DNA from: Nitrospirota bacterium
Lineage (GTDB): Bacteria > Nitrospirota > JACRHJ01
Assembly: GCA_016212105.1 (NCBI GenBank)
Contig: JACRHJ010000034.1
Location: 1 to 64,000 of the forward strand
Length of the DNA stretch: 64,000 nucleotides
Direction of reading: 5' to 3'
How positions within the stretch are numbered: the stretch's first letter is position 1; the number at the start of each line of letters is the position of its first letter. The notes under the pieces are model-generated. The model was not told the origin of the DNA and searched no databases. It saw only the letters and a list, made by a program, of their open reading frames with translations. Of the stretch, positions 30,589 through 40,576 are shown piece after piece. Both the position numbers and the translations under genes were made by a program.

Positions 30589-31329
30589 ATGATCAACATC
30601 GCAATATCGGTTTCTTCGAGCGTCGCTGTTTTCTTCCTGCTGAAAATCCTCACCGGCTACTACCAGTGGGGGCTGGTCGGCGCGACGCTGTCTTTCTTCG
30701 GGCTCAACTACTTCCTGGCGAAGCGCGTAATAGCGAAGGTCGAGGCGCTTATGGCGCAGGTCACGAAGGAGCTGCAGGCCCAGAAGTTCGACAAGGCCAT
30801 AAAGACGCTCAAGTCGGGATACCCGCTCGGCAACTGGCAGTTCTTCGTCAAGGCCCAGTTGGACGCGCAGATAGGCGTCATATACTACCTGATGAAGGAC
30901 GACGATGAGGCATTCAACTACCTCAAGCAGGGTTTCAACAAGCACTGGATGGCCATGGGCATGCTCGCCATCCTGTACATGAAAAAGAAGGACCTCAAGA
31001 TGATGACCGAGACCTTCGAGAAGGCGGTCAAGTCCAGCCCCAAGGAGGGCATGCTCTGGAACCTCTACGCCTACTGCGTCCTGAAGGAGGGCGACCGCGA
31101 CAAGGCGCTCGAAATCCTCGCGCGCGGCCTAGCGAAGATTCCCGGCGACGAGAAGCTCCTGGCCAACCAGACCGCCGTCGCCAACAAGCAGAAGATGAAG
31201 ATGAGGGGCTACGGCGAGCTGTGGCTCCAGTTCTACCTGGAGAAGACGCCGCAGATGGACCAGAAGGTCCCGCAGTACATGCAGGGCCTGGCGATGGCCC
31301 AGGGCAGAAGGCGCATCATCCGCAGGTAA
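30589..31329 (+). CDS. Membrane-anchored TPR-like protein
   Basis: N-terminal TM segments then TPR-like repeats. Confidence 0.65.
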   Translation: MINIAISVSSSVAVFFLLKILTGYYQWGLVGATLSFFGLNYFLAKRVIAKVEALMAQVTKELQAQKFDKAIKTLKSGYPLGNWQFFVKAQLDAQIGVIYYLMKDDDEAFNYLKQGFNKHWMAMGMLAILYMKKKDLKMMTETFEKAVKSSPKEGMLWNLYAYCVLKEGDRDKALEILARGLAKIPGDEKLLANQTAVANKQKMKMRGYGELWLQFYLEKTPQMDQKVPQYMQGLAMAQGRRRIIRR

Positions 31330-31491
31330 GTGGCGCTGTCAATATCCGGCTTCGACGAATTGTAGGGGCCGACCGTCGTGTCGGCCCTGCCTGTCGCCCC
31401 CGTGAAAACAGGGGCCCATTTTGACTTTAAAATGGATTCCCGCTGGAGTCTACCCCGGTACGCCTAAAGCCGGGGCGGGAATGACAAACCT

Positions 31492-31529
31492 AAGGGCCGA
31501 CACGCGCTTCGCTTGGTGCGGCCCCTACC
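31492..31529 (+). repeat. 38-bp dispersed palindromic repeat aagggccgacacgcgcttcgcttggtgcggcccctacc
   Basis: Near-identical to 41783-41820 (inside deoB) and inverted 44082-44120. Confidence 0.88.
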
Positions 31530-31550
31530 TATGAACCTGGCATCCACGAC

Positions 31551-32024
31551 ATGAAAACCATCCCGTACATCCTGCTTATCCTGTTGCTTGCCGTGTCCGC
31601 CGTGCTGCACGGGTGCGGCGGCGAGCAAACGGACGAGGACCTTATAAAGGCCGCCATACAGGAGATGGCCGAGGGCGCGGAGGCAAAGGACCTAGGCCGC
31701 GTCAAGGGGCACATCTCTGACGGCTACAAGGACCCGGCCGGCAACGACTACCAGGCGCTCAAGGGCATCATGGCGTTTTACTTCATGCAGCCCGAGTCGA
31801 TAAACGTCTTCCTGCGCAGGCAGGAGGTCGAGATACGGGACGGCAAGGGTTACGCGACGGTGCGCGCGGTAATTTCGCGCGGGGCAAAGGCGGAGAGCGT
31901 CACCGACCTCGTCCCGTCCGAGGCTGGCGGCTTCATCTTCGACTTCACCTTCGAGAAGGAGGGCGGCGACTGGATGCTGACGTCCGCCATCTGGAGGCAG
32001 GTGGGGATGGCCGAGGCGTTATAA
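31551..32024 (+). CDS. Putative lipoprotein, NTF2-like
   Basis: Lipobox AVLHGCGG; small secreted protein. Confidence 0.6.
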   Translation: MKTIPYILLILLLAVSAVLHGCGGEQTDEDLIKAAIQEMAEGAEAKDLGRVKGHISDGYKDPAGNDYQALKGIMAFYFMQPESINVFLRRQEVEIRDGKGYATVRAVISRGAKAESVTDLVPSEAGGFIFDFTFEKEGGDWMLTSAIWRQVGMAEAL

Positions 32025-32693
32025 CTCCCTGTACCACATCGCAAGCCTCTCCGGCGGCACGCCCGCCATGTACCCGAGTATCACCGCCTGGTTTATCAGC
32101 GTCGTCCTCAGGACGCCGAGCCTCTCCCACCGCCTCGCGGACGTGACCACGCTCGCGTGCGCGAGCTTGACCTGCCCGAAGCGGCCGACCCGGCGCATGA
32201 AGGCGAAGTCCTCCATGATGGGCATTACAGGGAATCCGCCCGCGACGCGGAACGTCCCGGCGAGGATGAATATCGCCTGGTCTCCGTAAGGCAGTCCGAA
32301 CGCCCTGCTCCGGAAATTGGCGAGCCGCTCTATCAGGCGCAGCGCCGGGTGCTGGGATGCAACCTTCAGCCTGAACGCGCCCGCGACCACGTCCGGCCTG
32401 GTGAACATCCCGCGCACGTGCCGGTCGAACCCATCAGGGAGCGTCGTGTCCGCGTGCAGGAACACCAGCGCCTCGCCGGTCGCGGCCTTCGCCCCGGCGT
32501 TCATCTGCGCCGCGCGGCCCCCGGATGCGGTGACGACCTCCGCGCCGCACTCGCGCGCGATGCGCGCCGTCCCGTCGGCGCTGCCGCCGTCCGCGACTAT
32601 TACCTCGACGCCGGGCGTCCGCCGCGCGCGGCGCACCGCGCGGGCGATGTACGCCGCCTCGTTTAGGGTGGGTATTATGATGGATATTCGCAT
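32019..32693 (-). CDS. TIGR04283-like family 2 glycosyltransferase (arsenosugar cluster type)
   Basis: ISIIIPTLNEA, VIVADGGSADGT, GRAAQMNAGAKAATGEALVFLHADT. Confidence 0.88.
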   Translation of the reverse strand: MRISIIIPTLNEAAYIARAVRRARRTPGVEVIVADGGSADGTARIARECGAEVVTASGGRAAQMNAGAKAATGEALVFLHADTTLPDGFDRHVRGMFTRPDVVAGAFRLKVASQHPALRLIERLANFRSRAFGLPYGDQAIFILAGTFRVAGGFPVMPIMEDFAFMRRVGRFGQVKLAHASVVTSARRWERLGVLRTTLINQAVILGYMAGVPPERLAMWYREL

Positions 32694-32766
32694 AAGGCGT
32701 TGACCGTTGTGATACAATTAAGCCGACGGATAAATATCCGGACGTCCTCGTCTGTATTACGCGCAT

Positions 32767-32881
32767 TCAAGGGGGCGCGGCCCCCTTGCACCCCCAGACA
32801 AGGGGGAAACGTTCCCCCTTGCATCCCCTCGATCCTGTTAGGATGGAAGCCAAATCATGGCGAGCTTCGCCCGCCGGATTT
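32767..32881 (-). repeat. ~115-bp dispersed repeat, copy B (inverted)
   Basis: Reverse complement of copy A/C with few differences. Confidence 0.88.
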
Positions 32882-32905
32882 AAAACAACCTGGCCACAAC
32901 CAGCC

Positions 32906-34435
32906 TCACCGCATCCTCTCCAGCCACCGGGCAACCCACTTCTTTACCCGAGGCGTAAGCCGCGTCCGGTTGTACATGTCCGCTACGTGCTTTATGCCTT
33001 CGGCCATCGTGGGGTACGGCTGTATGACGTCCGCGAGCGCGCCGAGACCGATGCCCCTGGATATGGCGAGCGTCAGCTCGCCCAGCATGTCGCCCGCGGA
33101 CTGTGCGACTATGGTCGCGCCGAGTATCCTGTCCGAACCCTTTACGACGTGTACCTTGACGAAGCCCTCCTCGCGTCCTTCGAGCACCGCACGGTCCACG
33201 TCCGAATACCGCCTGACGAACGTCTCGACCTCGATGCCCTGACGCCGGGCCTCGTCCTCGTACAGCCCGACATGCGCGACCTCCGGGTCTGTGAACGTGC
33301 ACCACGGCACGGTAACGTCCGAGAGCTTCTTCCGCCCCTTGAACAGCGCGTTCTGTATGACGATCCGCGCGGCCGCATCCGCCATGTGCGTGAACTTGTA
33401 CCTGCCGCACACGTCGCCCGCTGCGAAGACGTCCGTGTTCGTGGTACGCAGGTGGTCGTCCGCGAACACTCCGGAACGCGGGTCGTACCGGACGCCCGCG
33501 GCGTCGAGGCCGAGCCCGTCGACGTTCGGGACGCGTCCGACGGACACCAGCACCTGGTCGGCCGCTATGACCCGCTCCTCCTCGCCCCTGAACATGTGGA
33601 GCAGCTTCTCGCCGCCTCGCGTCTCTACCCTTCTCAAAGTCCAGTCGCCGTAGATAACACTAATGCCCTCGCGGGAGAATACCGCCTCGACTACCTTCGA
33701 TGCGTCCGGGTCCTCCTTGTCCATGAGACGGGTGGACCTGTGGAGTATCGTGACCTCCGAGCCGAGCCGGGCAAAGGCCTGCGCCATCTCGCAGCCTATC
33801 GCCCCGCCCCCGAGGACGGCGAGCCGCTTCGGAAGTACCGTAAGGTTGAATATGTTCTCGTTCGTCAGGTAGCCGCACCCGGCGAGCCCCTCGACCGGTG
33901 GCATCAGCGGGTGCGCCCCGGTCGCTATAACCGCCTTCCGGAACCTCAGCGTCCTGCCGCCGGCCTCAACCATGTGGTGTCCGGTGAATACGCCCGCGCC
34001 GAGGAATACGTCCACGCCAAGCTCCCGGAACCGGGCCGCCGAGTCGTTCCGGCTTATCCGCGCGCGTAGCCTGCGCATCCGCTCCATCACGACGGGAAAG
34101 TCCGCGTCCGCGCCGCACAGGACGCGTATGCCGTGCCCGCCCGCGTCCTTCACCCCCTCCATGACGCGCGACGAGCTGATGATGGTCTTGGACGGGACGC
34201 AGCCGAGGTTCAGGCAGTCCCCGCCCATCATACGTTTCTCAACCAGCGCGACCTTTGCGCCGAGCCCCGCCGCGCCCGCCGCCGCGACCAGCCCGGCCGT
34301 ACCCGCGCCTATCACAACGAGGTTGTAGACCGGCGCGGGCTCCGGGTCCGTCCAGCCTTCCGGGCGGACGTTAGCCAGAAGCTCCCGGTCGTAGCGGTCG
34401 TCCGGGAGGATAACCTCTTGTTCTTTGTCGGGCAT
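32906..34435 (-). CDS. Mercuric reductase-like FAD/NAD(P)-dependent disulfide oxidoreductase
   Basis: VIGAGTAGLVAAAGAAGLGAKVALVEKRMMGGDCLNLGCVPSKT; no HMA domain. Confidence 0.88.
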   Translation of the reverse strand: MPDKEQEVILPDDRYDRELLANVRPEGWTDPEPAPVYNLVVIGAGTAGLVAAAGAAGLGAKVALVEKRMMGGDCLNLGCVPSKTIISSSRVMEGVKDAGGHGIRVLCGADADFPVVMERMRRLRARISRNDSAARFRELGVDVFLGAGVFTGHHMVEAGGRTLRFRKAVIATGAHPLMPPVEGLAGCGYLTNENIFNLTVLPKRLAVLGGGAIGCEMAQAFARLGSEVTILHRSTRLMDKEDPDASKVVEAVFSREGISVIYGDWTLRRVETRGGEKLLHMFRGEEERVIAADQVLVSVGRVPNVDGLGLDAAGVRYDPRSGVFADDHLRTTNTDVFAAGDVCGRYKFTHMADAAARIVIQNALFKGRKKLSDVTVPWCTFTDPEVAHVGLYEDEARRQGIEVETFVRRYSDVDRAVLEGREEGFVKVHVVKGSDRILGATIVAQSAGDMLGELTLAISRGIGLGALADVIQPYPTMAEGIKHVADMYNRTRLTPRVKKWVARWLERMR

Positions 34436-34712
34436 GGGGCTCCTTAAAGACAAAGTCAACTGCAAGGTCCCGCCTTTTTGGAAAAAGGCGGCCCAAAAAC
34501 TTTCAATAGGTAGGGGCCGACCCGCGTGTCGGCCCTTGCATTTGCTTTTACGGTGTCATTCTGAGCGAAGCGAAGAATCTGCCTGTATATAATAATATTG
34601 TAGGGGCGCAGTTCACTGCGCCCGCACATTATGTTGTCATTCCCGCCAGTTCGGCTTCGCTCAGAATGACACCGTTAAAACCATGACAACGGAACTATGC
34701 CCGCCCCCACGT

Positions 34713-35666
34713 TTATACAAGCGCTCCCTTACACGACGAGCCGCAGCCCGCGGCGCAGCCGAAGCAGTGCTCGCCCGTCACTATTCGCCGGCCGGAGAGC
34801 GCGTCCGCGTCGAAATCCCGGACGTGGCCGGGACAACCGTCCCCGACCGGCAGGCCGAGCGCGAGGTTGAAGTCGCAGTCGAACAGCGCCCCGTCCCACC
34901 GCACGCTGACCATGTCCCTGCACATGAGGCCATCGAGCGTGCCGGGGTTGAACGACTCCTTCAGAAGACGCAGGTATTCGCGGCCCTTCTCCTGCCTGCC
35001 GAGCCCGGCCCAGTAACGCCCTACCGGCATGTTGGTTATGGTGAAGAGCCGCGAGAAGGATATGCCGAACCGCGCGTCAAGCTCGCGCCGGTAGTCCGCC
35101 TCGAGCGCGGCCTGGCCGGGCGGCAGGAACGTCCCGCCGGGGTTGTACACGAGGTCGAGCGAAAGCGCCGGGTCGATGCCGTACCCGATGGAGTTCAGCC
35201 GCCTTATCGCCTCCACGCTCGTCTCGTACACGCCCTCGCCCCGCTGGCTCCGGACGTTCTCCTCCAGGTAGCAGGGCAGGGACGCGACAAGGCCGGCGCC
35301 GTGCTCACGGAGGAATCCGGGCAGGTCGGACTTGCCGGGCAGCATCATCGCGGTCAGGTTCGTACGCACCTGCACACGGACTCCGAGGCCGGCTATAGTC
35401 TCGACGAACTCGCGGAAGAACGGGTTCAGCTCCGGCGCGCCGCCGGTCAAATCCACAAGCGACGGACGCGCCCTCCGCACCGCATCCGCCACAAGGCCCA
35501 TCGTATGCCGGTCCATGGACTCGGTGCGGATGGGCGAGGCCGAGACGTGGCAGTGCCTGCACTGCTGGTTGCACATCAGGCCGAGGTTCACCTGTATGGT
35601 GTCTATGCCCCTGCACCTAAGCACGGAGCCGGTGGCCTCCTCCACGCGCCCGTCGAAACTGTCCAT
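34713..35666 (-). CDS. arsS: ArsS-like arsenosugar biosynthesis radical SAM protein
   Basis: LGLMCNQQCRHCHVSASP, DLTGGAPELNPFFREFV, C-terminal HCFGCAAGCGSSCKGALV. Confidence 0.9.
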   Translation of the reverse strand: MDSFDGRVEEATGSVLRCRGIDTIQVNLGLMCNQQCRHCHVSASPIRTESMDRHTMGLVADAVRRARPSLVDLTGGAPELNPFFREFVETIAGLGVRVQVRTNLTAMMLPGKSDLPGFLREHGAGLVASLPCYLEENVRSQRGEGVYETSVEAIRRLNSIGYGIDPALSLDLVYNPGGTFLPPGQAALEADYRRELDARFGISFSRLFTITNMPVGRYWAGLGRQEKGREYLRLLKESFNPGTLDGLMCRDMVSVRWDGALFDCDFNLALGLPVGDGCPGHVRDFDADALSGRRIVTGEHCFGCAAGCGSSCKGALV

Positions 35667-35671
35667 ATGGC

Positions 35672-36547
35672 TCACTCCTGAATTATGTCTGGGTCGGACG
35701 CGCCCGCCGGGCCTGGACGCGAAAGCGACTCGCCCCCGTCCGGACGCGTCCAGTACGCCCGTTGAACGGTAAATGGCATGGCGATGACCCGCCACAGCCG
35801 GTTGTCGTCCGCTCCGAGGTACGCCGGGACGCCGATGGTCACGGCGCCCTGCGGGACGGCAAGGTTCAGCGTGCCGAATAGCGCGTCCCACCAGCGGAAC
35901 ACGACGGAGTAGTTCGAGTTGGTCTCGGCGCGCACCGCCGAGTGGTGTATCCCGTGCATCCGGGGCGTGACGATGAAAATGTTCAGGAGACGCTCCGCGC
36001 CGACCGGCAGGCGCAGGTTGCTGTGGTGCAGCGCGGTCCCGCATGTGAACACCGTCTGGTATACGAAGAACGTAAGCGGCGAGACGCCGATGACGAGTAC
36101 CTGCGCCGCGCGGAAAGCGGTCGAGTACAGTATCTCGACGAAATGGAACCTGAACGAGGTCGTGACGTCCAGGTCAGGGTCTATGTGGTGCACGTTGTGG
36201 AACCGCCACAAAAGCGGCGCCTCGTGGTTCGCCCTGTGCCACCAGTAAAACGTCATGTCGAGGAGCAGGAAACCTGCCGCGAATCCGGGCCAGGTCGGAA
36301 CAGACGCCCACCCGAGCAGGCCGAAGCGGGCCACCTGCGTCCATTCGAGAAGCCAGGCCGACGTCCCGGTCACGGCGTACGAGCCCATTACGAAGACGGC
36401 AACGGTAAGCGCGAGGTTCACCGGCAGCCTCGAAATGAAAGTGCGCGTCCTCGTCCTGAGCGGGTACAGCCTCTCGATGAGGAAGAGGAGGGCGAATACG
36501 GCCGCGACAATATGCGGCGTGATGTCCTTGATGCCGGTGTCCGTCAT
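35672..36547 (-). CDS. Sterol desaturase / fatty acid hydroxylase superfamily protein
   Basis: Histidine clusters WWHRANHEAPLLWRFHNVHH, MHGIHHS. Confidence 0.88.
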   Translation of the reverse strand: MTDTGIKDITPHIVAAVFALLFLIERLYPLRTRTRTFISRLPVNLALTVAVFVMGSYAVTGTSAWLLEWTQVARFGLLGWASVPTWPGFAAGFLLLDMTFYWWHRANHEAPLLWRFHNVHHIDPDLDVTTSFRFHFVEILYSTAFRAAQVLVIGVSPLTFFVYQTVFTCGTALHHSNLRLPVGAERLLNIFIVTPRMHGIHHSAVRAETNSNYSVVFRWWDALFGTLNLAVPQGAVTIGVPAYLGADDNRLWRVIAMPFTVQRAYWTRPDGGESLSRPGPAGASDPDIIQE

Positions 36548-36769
36548 GTTGCAGGGTAACACGTGTTTTATGGAATATATCAGCGTAATATATAGCATAG
36601 CATAATTATCAAGTAATAAAGGCAATATTTGACAGGCGCATACGGGAATGGGGTACCGGGCACAGCCATTTCAGCGCGTGAGGGTGTCTGGCGCAAGCGC
36701 ATCTATCAGTGATGGAATGGGTGCATTTCCAATGCGGCAGGTGGCGGAGGTGTAGAAGTTTAGGGCTGG

Positions 36770-36999
36770 TTACGCGGTTCTGACCGGCAGGGCGTGCCCG
36801 AGTTTCAGACCCGCCAGTATCCAGTCCTCAAGCGTGGAGTGAAGCTCCTCCTCGCATTCGCGGAGCGTACCGCCGAAGGCCAGGACCCCCTTGCAGTCCG
36901 GTATGCGTCCCGATAACGAGCCGTCCTCCAGCTTGTCATAGACCGCCTGGCCCAGGGCAAGCTCCACGTACTCGCTGAGGATGTATCTTGCGGTTGCCA
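36770..36999 (-). CDS. HicB-like antitoxin, no adjacent HicA seen
   Basis: LEDGSLSGRIPDCKGVLAFGGTLRECEEELHSTLEDWILAGLKLGHALP. Confidence 0.7.
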
Positions 37000-37041
37000 T
37001 TTCGCGCCTCCCGTGTCCGGTTAGCAAAAGAGTTTTTCTAA

Positions 37042-37230
37042 TTATAGTCCACCAATGAAACACGTGCAATCGCTATGATCATGATGGTCAGAATGCCTAT
37101 CACTATAATTTGAATGGTTGGCGCAACAATACGAAATAGCTCGCTTCAAGGCTTTATTGTTAGTCAAATTTACATCGATTTCTTTCAGCTTGAGGATATC
37201 GTGAATTTCCGATAAGTTAGTATTCTCCAT
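37042..37230 (-). CDS. Putative RiPP precursor peptide, 62 aa
   Basis: aggagg RBS 6 nt before ATG; overlaps the 3' end of the radical SAM gene; C-terminus HSN-YSD-R-HSD-HHD-HSD-CTCFIGGL. Confidence 0.7.
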   Translation of the reverse strand: MENTNLSEIHDILKLKEIDVNLTNNKALKRAISYCCANHSNYSDRHSDHHDHSDCTCFIGGL

Positions 37231-38362
37231 GGATGTTCCTCCTGTTAGTAAGCGCATCTATGTCAAGTTTCACTGCGTTGTATACATGCTGGTAGATTTT
37301 TTTAAACCCGTTGCAATTATTATCCGGAGCATAAATAGTGCCGAAATTAAGAAATGCTTCATACATGCATCCAGAAAAACATTTCAATTTTATATCGCAT
37401 ATTGAACAATCTGGTATGTTTCCAGGAACCCTTCTGATAAATTTATCAAATCTTCCTAAATCGTAGATATCTTGAAAGTTTTCTGAAGAAATGTTCCCTA
37501 ATTTAAATAGATCGTTTGTTGTTGTTCGTCCGCATGTATAACAATCACCATTCGGAACAATTGTTAGATGTTTTGTGGAACAATTGCTATTGTAACAAGA
37601 ACCATAACCGCTCCCTTTTAAAACTAATGTCATCATTTGAAATAAGTTCTCAACCATTACTTCTTGGTTTTTATCATAATACCATGTATCGAATAATTTA
37701 ATCAAAAAATCTGTATATTCATCAATCGTTGTTTCAAGGGTTTCACGATTTTTCAGAGCCCGTCCGTGATAAAAGATAGGGTTCGTCTTGAAATTCATAT
37801 TAATTTCTGAAAAGAAATCATAGATTTCGTTAACGTAGTTCAATTTATCTTTAGTTATAATGCAAATGGCACCAAGTTTTAAGCCATGTGCCCTAGCTAA
37901 GCTAACATTGTTCAATACGATGGAGTGTATATCCTTACCAGGCGTTGCTCTGTTTTTGTTGTGCAAATTCTTAGGACCGTCAATTGATGTACTTAAAGAT
38001 ACGGAATGCTCACTAAATAATATAGCATATTCCTCATCCAGTAAGGTAAGATTTGTCTGTATCGCTATATCGAACGATTGATTTTCAACCGCGCTTAATT
38101 TTGTTATGTAGCTAAGAAGTTTATCATAATACTTATGTCCTAAAAGAAGCGGCTCCCCTCCATGAAATGTTATATTAATTGCCCCATTCATGTCGTTGTG
38201 TTTTCTGTATGAGACTATCTTCTCGATAATCTCTTTGGACATTATTAAGTCTATTTTATTATTTGACGATAAATTATTGTCATCATGATAACAATAGTTA
38301 CATCTTAGATTGCAATTCAGAGTGGTCTGTATTGTTATAAAATTTAGGGATGGTATTTGCAC
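37217..38362 (-). CDS. Radical SAM/SPASM peptide-maturase-like protein
   Basis: CNLRCNYC, FHGGEPLL, C-terminal SPASM-like Cys pattern (PNGDCYTCGR..LGNI..CSICDIKLKCFSGC). Confidence 0.92.
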   Translation of the reverse strand: MQIPSLNFITIQTTLNCNLRCNYCYHDDNNLSSNNKIDLIMSKEIIEKIVSYRKHNDMNGAINITFHGGEPLLLGHKYYDKLLSYITKLSAVENQSFDIAIQTNLTLLDEEYAILFSEHSVSLSTSIDGPKNLHNKNRATPGKDIHSIVLNNVSLARAHGLKLGAICIITKDKLNYVNEIYDFFSEINMNFKTNPIFYHGRALKNRETLETTIDEYTDFLIKLFDTWYYDKNQEVMVENLFQMMTLVLKGSGYGSCYNSNCSTKHLTIVPNGDCYTCGRTTTNDLFKLGNISSENFQDIYDLGRFDKFIRRVPGNIPDCSICDIKLKCFSGCMYEAFLNFGTIYAPDNNCNGFKKIYQHVYNAVKLDIDALTNRRNIHGEY

Positions 38363-38365
38363 GGC

Positions 38366-39169
38366 TCACCTGTTTTTTCTGGAATCTGTTCTCTTCACGA
38401 CCATTCTCGTTGAACTATGATCGGTTAAAGTCCTAAATTTAAATAACGACGTTTCAATTTCTGCAATGCCATCTATGGCTGACCAAAGAACAGGCAATGA
38501 CAAGACTCTTTTAATGAAATCAACTTGCTCATTAAAACCAGCGCGGTTGCCGATTGCTAGTAGCTGTTCCCCTATATAAATAGACTTTTCGCACTGGTGA
38601 TTGCAAGGTAAGTGAAGAACACTCCGTAATCCTACCCCGCGTAGCATTACATTTGTTTCTAACGGGCCTTTAACAACGCATCCATTATTATTTAATATAG
38701 CTCCATCAGTAGCGATAGACATTTGCCACGTAGTATCGATAAGCTTGTTTTCTTCCCAAAATATCTTAAAGAACGTTCGACAGCATTTAGGATAACCTAA
38801 TAAAGAACCTATTAACTCGTTATTATTATTTTCCCATGCGTCTTTGAATTCCGAGACATCATTGCTCGCGCCAATGGCGCAGAGGTAATTATACTGTTCT
38901 CCCGGCATTGGCCACTTAATTGAGGCCTGATATGATTGGCCTTTAGCTACTTTTGCAATAGGCAGGATTGAGATGCCATAATTATCTACACGGCATGATA
39001 ATTGTTTAATCCTTTCGACGTTTATAGTAGCTAAAGCGCACCGCCTCAAGCCGTAAGCAATCGAAAGCCATTCTATTTCCTGCCAAGCTAGTAGTGCTTG
39101 GGTTAATTGTGATTTCCAGTATGGATGTTCTCTTTCACATGATAGTGAGAAGTCTATGATGTGGGACAT
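38366..39169 (-). CDS. Uncharacterised protein with GYPxCC motif (DUF483-like)
   Basis: LLGYPKCCRTFF and LPCNHQCEKSIYIG; same strand and AT-rich composition as the radical SAM gene. Confidence 0.65.
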   Translation of the reverse strand: MSHIIDFSLSCEREHPYWKSQLTQALLAWQEIEWLSIAYGLRRCALATINVERIKQLSCRVDNYGISILPIAKVAKGQSYQASIKWPMPGEQYNYLCAIGASNDVSEFKDAWENNNNELIGSLLGYPKCCRTFFKIFWEENKLIDTTWQMSIATDGAILNNNGCVVKGPLETNVMLRGVGLRSVLHLPCNHQCEKSIYIGEQLLAIGNRAGFNEQVDFIKRVLSLPVLWSAIDGIAEIETSLFKFRTLTDHSSTRMVVKRTDSRKNR

Positions 39170-39304
39170 AACCCTACTTTGGCATTATATTGTTATTTGA
39201 CTCTATGTCAAGGTATATTAAAGGATTGGGGACGCTACGGTTAATCGCCCAACCGATTAAGTTTCACCCGCCTCACTTTTCCCCCAAAGCCCGCCGCAAG
39301 CCGA

Positions 39305-40423
39305 CTACAACCCCTTCCCATAAACCCGATACTTCTTATAAAGCTCGCACCCCATCGCCATAATCCCCTTGTTGATGAGGTCGTTGTCCTCCAGCGTCCA
39401 GGACAGCTCGGCGCCCGTCATCCCCATCTCCTTGCCGCGCATCAGCGCCTCGATGTACAGCACCGCGTCGAAACCCTTGCCCCGGTACTCCGGCAGGATG
39501 CCGAGCGCGAACAGACGCCCCTCCTTTATCTTCCGCCGGTAGTACAGGAACTTCAGCCAGCCGAACGGCAGGAGCTTACCCCCCATCTTGATGAGTACCC
39601 GGTTCATGTCCGGTATGATTATGGAGACCGCGACCGCCCTGCCGTCTATCTCTATGAAGTGGACCATCTCAGGTATTATGACGGGTTTGAGCTTCGCGGC
39701 CATGAAGTCCACCTCCGCCTCGGTCATCGAGGCGAAGTCCCAGTTCTTCTCCCAGGCCGCGTTGTATATCTCCTTCACGCGGCCGATCTCCGCGCGGAAG
39801 TCCTTCATGTTTATGTGCCGGATGGTGAGGTTGTTCCTCTCCTTGACACGCTTTACGACACGCTCGACCCGCTCCGGCGGGTCTATGGCCATGGACGAGT
39901 ACCAGGCATAGAGGTCCTTGACCTTTGCGAAACCCTCGCCGACGACCAGCTTGTGGTAGTACTCCGGGTTGTAAGCCATCATGATGCACGGCGGCTTTCC
40001 GTACCCTTCGAGGAGCATCCCCGCCTCGTCGTTGAGCGTAGGGCTCGCCGGGCCAAGTACCTCGGTCATGCCGCGTTCCTTCAGCCATCCGCACGCGGCC
40101 CGGAACAGTGCGCGCGCCACGTCCGGGTCGTCCACGCACTCGAAGAACCCGAACCAGCCGACCTTCTTGTCGTGGTACTTGTTGTAGTTGTGGTCTATGA
40201 TCGCGGCGATGCGGCCGACCGGCTCGCGCCCCTCGCGGGCGACGAAGTACTCCGCCTCCGCGTGCTCGAATAGCGGGTTCTTCTTGCGGTTGAGAGTGGT
40301 CTTGACGTCGAAGGTCAGAGGCGGCACCCAGTTCGGGTCGCCCTTGTATATGATGTGCGGGAGCTTGAGGAAGTCTCTCATCTCCTGGTCGCCGTAGACG
40401 GTGTACACAGCCGGGTAGCTCAT
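39305..40423 (-). CDS. GNAT-like N-acetyltransferase family protein
   Basis: LGILPEYRGKGFDAVLYIEAL; conserved GPASPTLNDEAGMLLEGY. Confidence 0.7.
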   Translation of the reverse strand: MSYPAVYTVYGDQEMRDFLKLPHIIYKGDPNWVPPLTFDVKTTLNRKKNPLFEHAEAEYFVAREGREPVGRIAAIIDHNYNKYHDKKVGWFGFFECVDDPDVARALFRAACGWLKERGMTEVLGPASPTLNDEAGMLLEGYGKPPCIMMAYNPEYYHKLVVGEGFAKVKDLYAWYSSMAIDPPERVERVVKRVKERNNLTIRHINMKDFRAEIGRVKEIYNAAWEKNWDFASMTEAEVDFMAAKLKPVIIPEMVHFIEIDGRAVAVSIIIPDMNRVLIKMGGKLLPFGWLKFLYYRRKIKEGRLFALGILPEYRGKGFDAVLYIEALMRGKEMGMTGAELSWTLEDNDLINKGIMAMGCELYKKYRVYGKGL

Positions 40424-40576
40424 GTCTGCCTCATGGGGTGTGGTTTCGGGCCTCTTCGCGTATAAATATAACACGGAGCGGGCCGGAAGCAAAAGGATAA
40501 TTGTTGACAAGCGGGCGTCGATGTCATAACCTAAAATATGTAAGATGTCAGCACAGGTTGCATTATGGAGGTTAAC

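Noticed and set aside
37042-37230. His-Xaa-Ser (HxsA) precursor
   Set aside because: The His-containing part follows His-x-Asp/Asn rather than an extended His-x-Ser repeat, and no HxsC/HxsD-like partners are adjacent.
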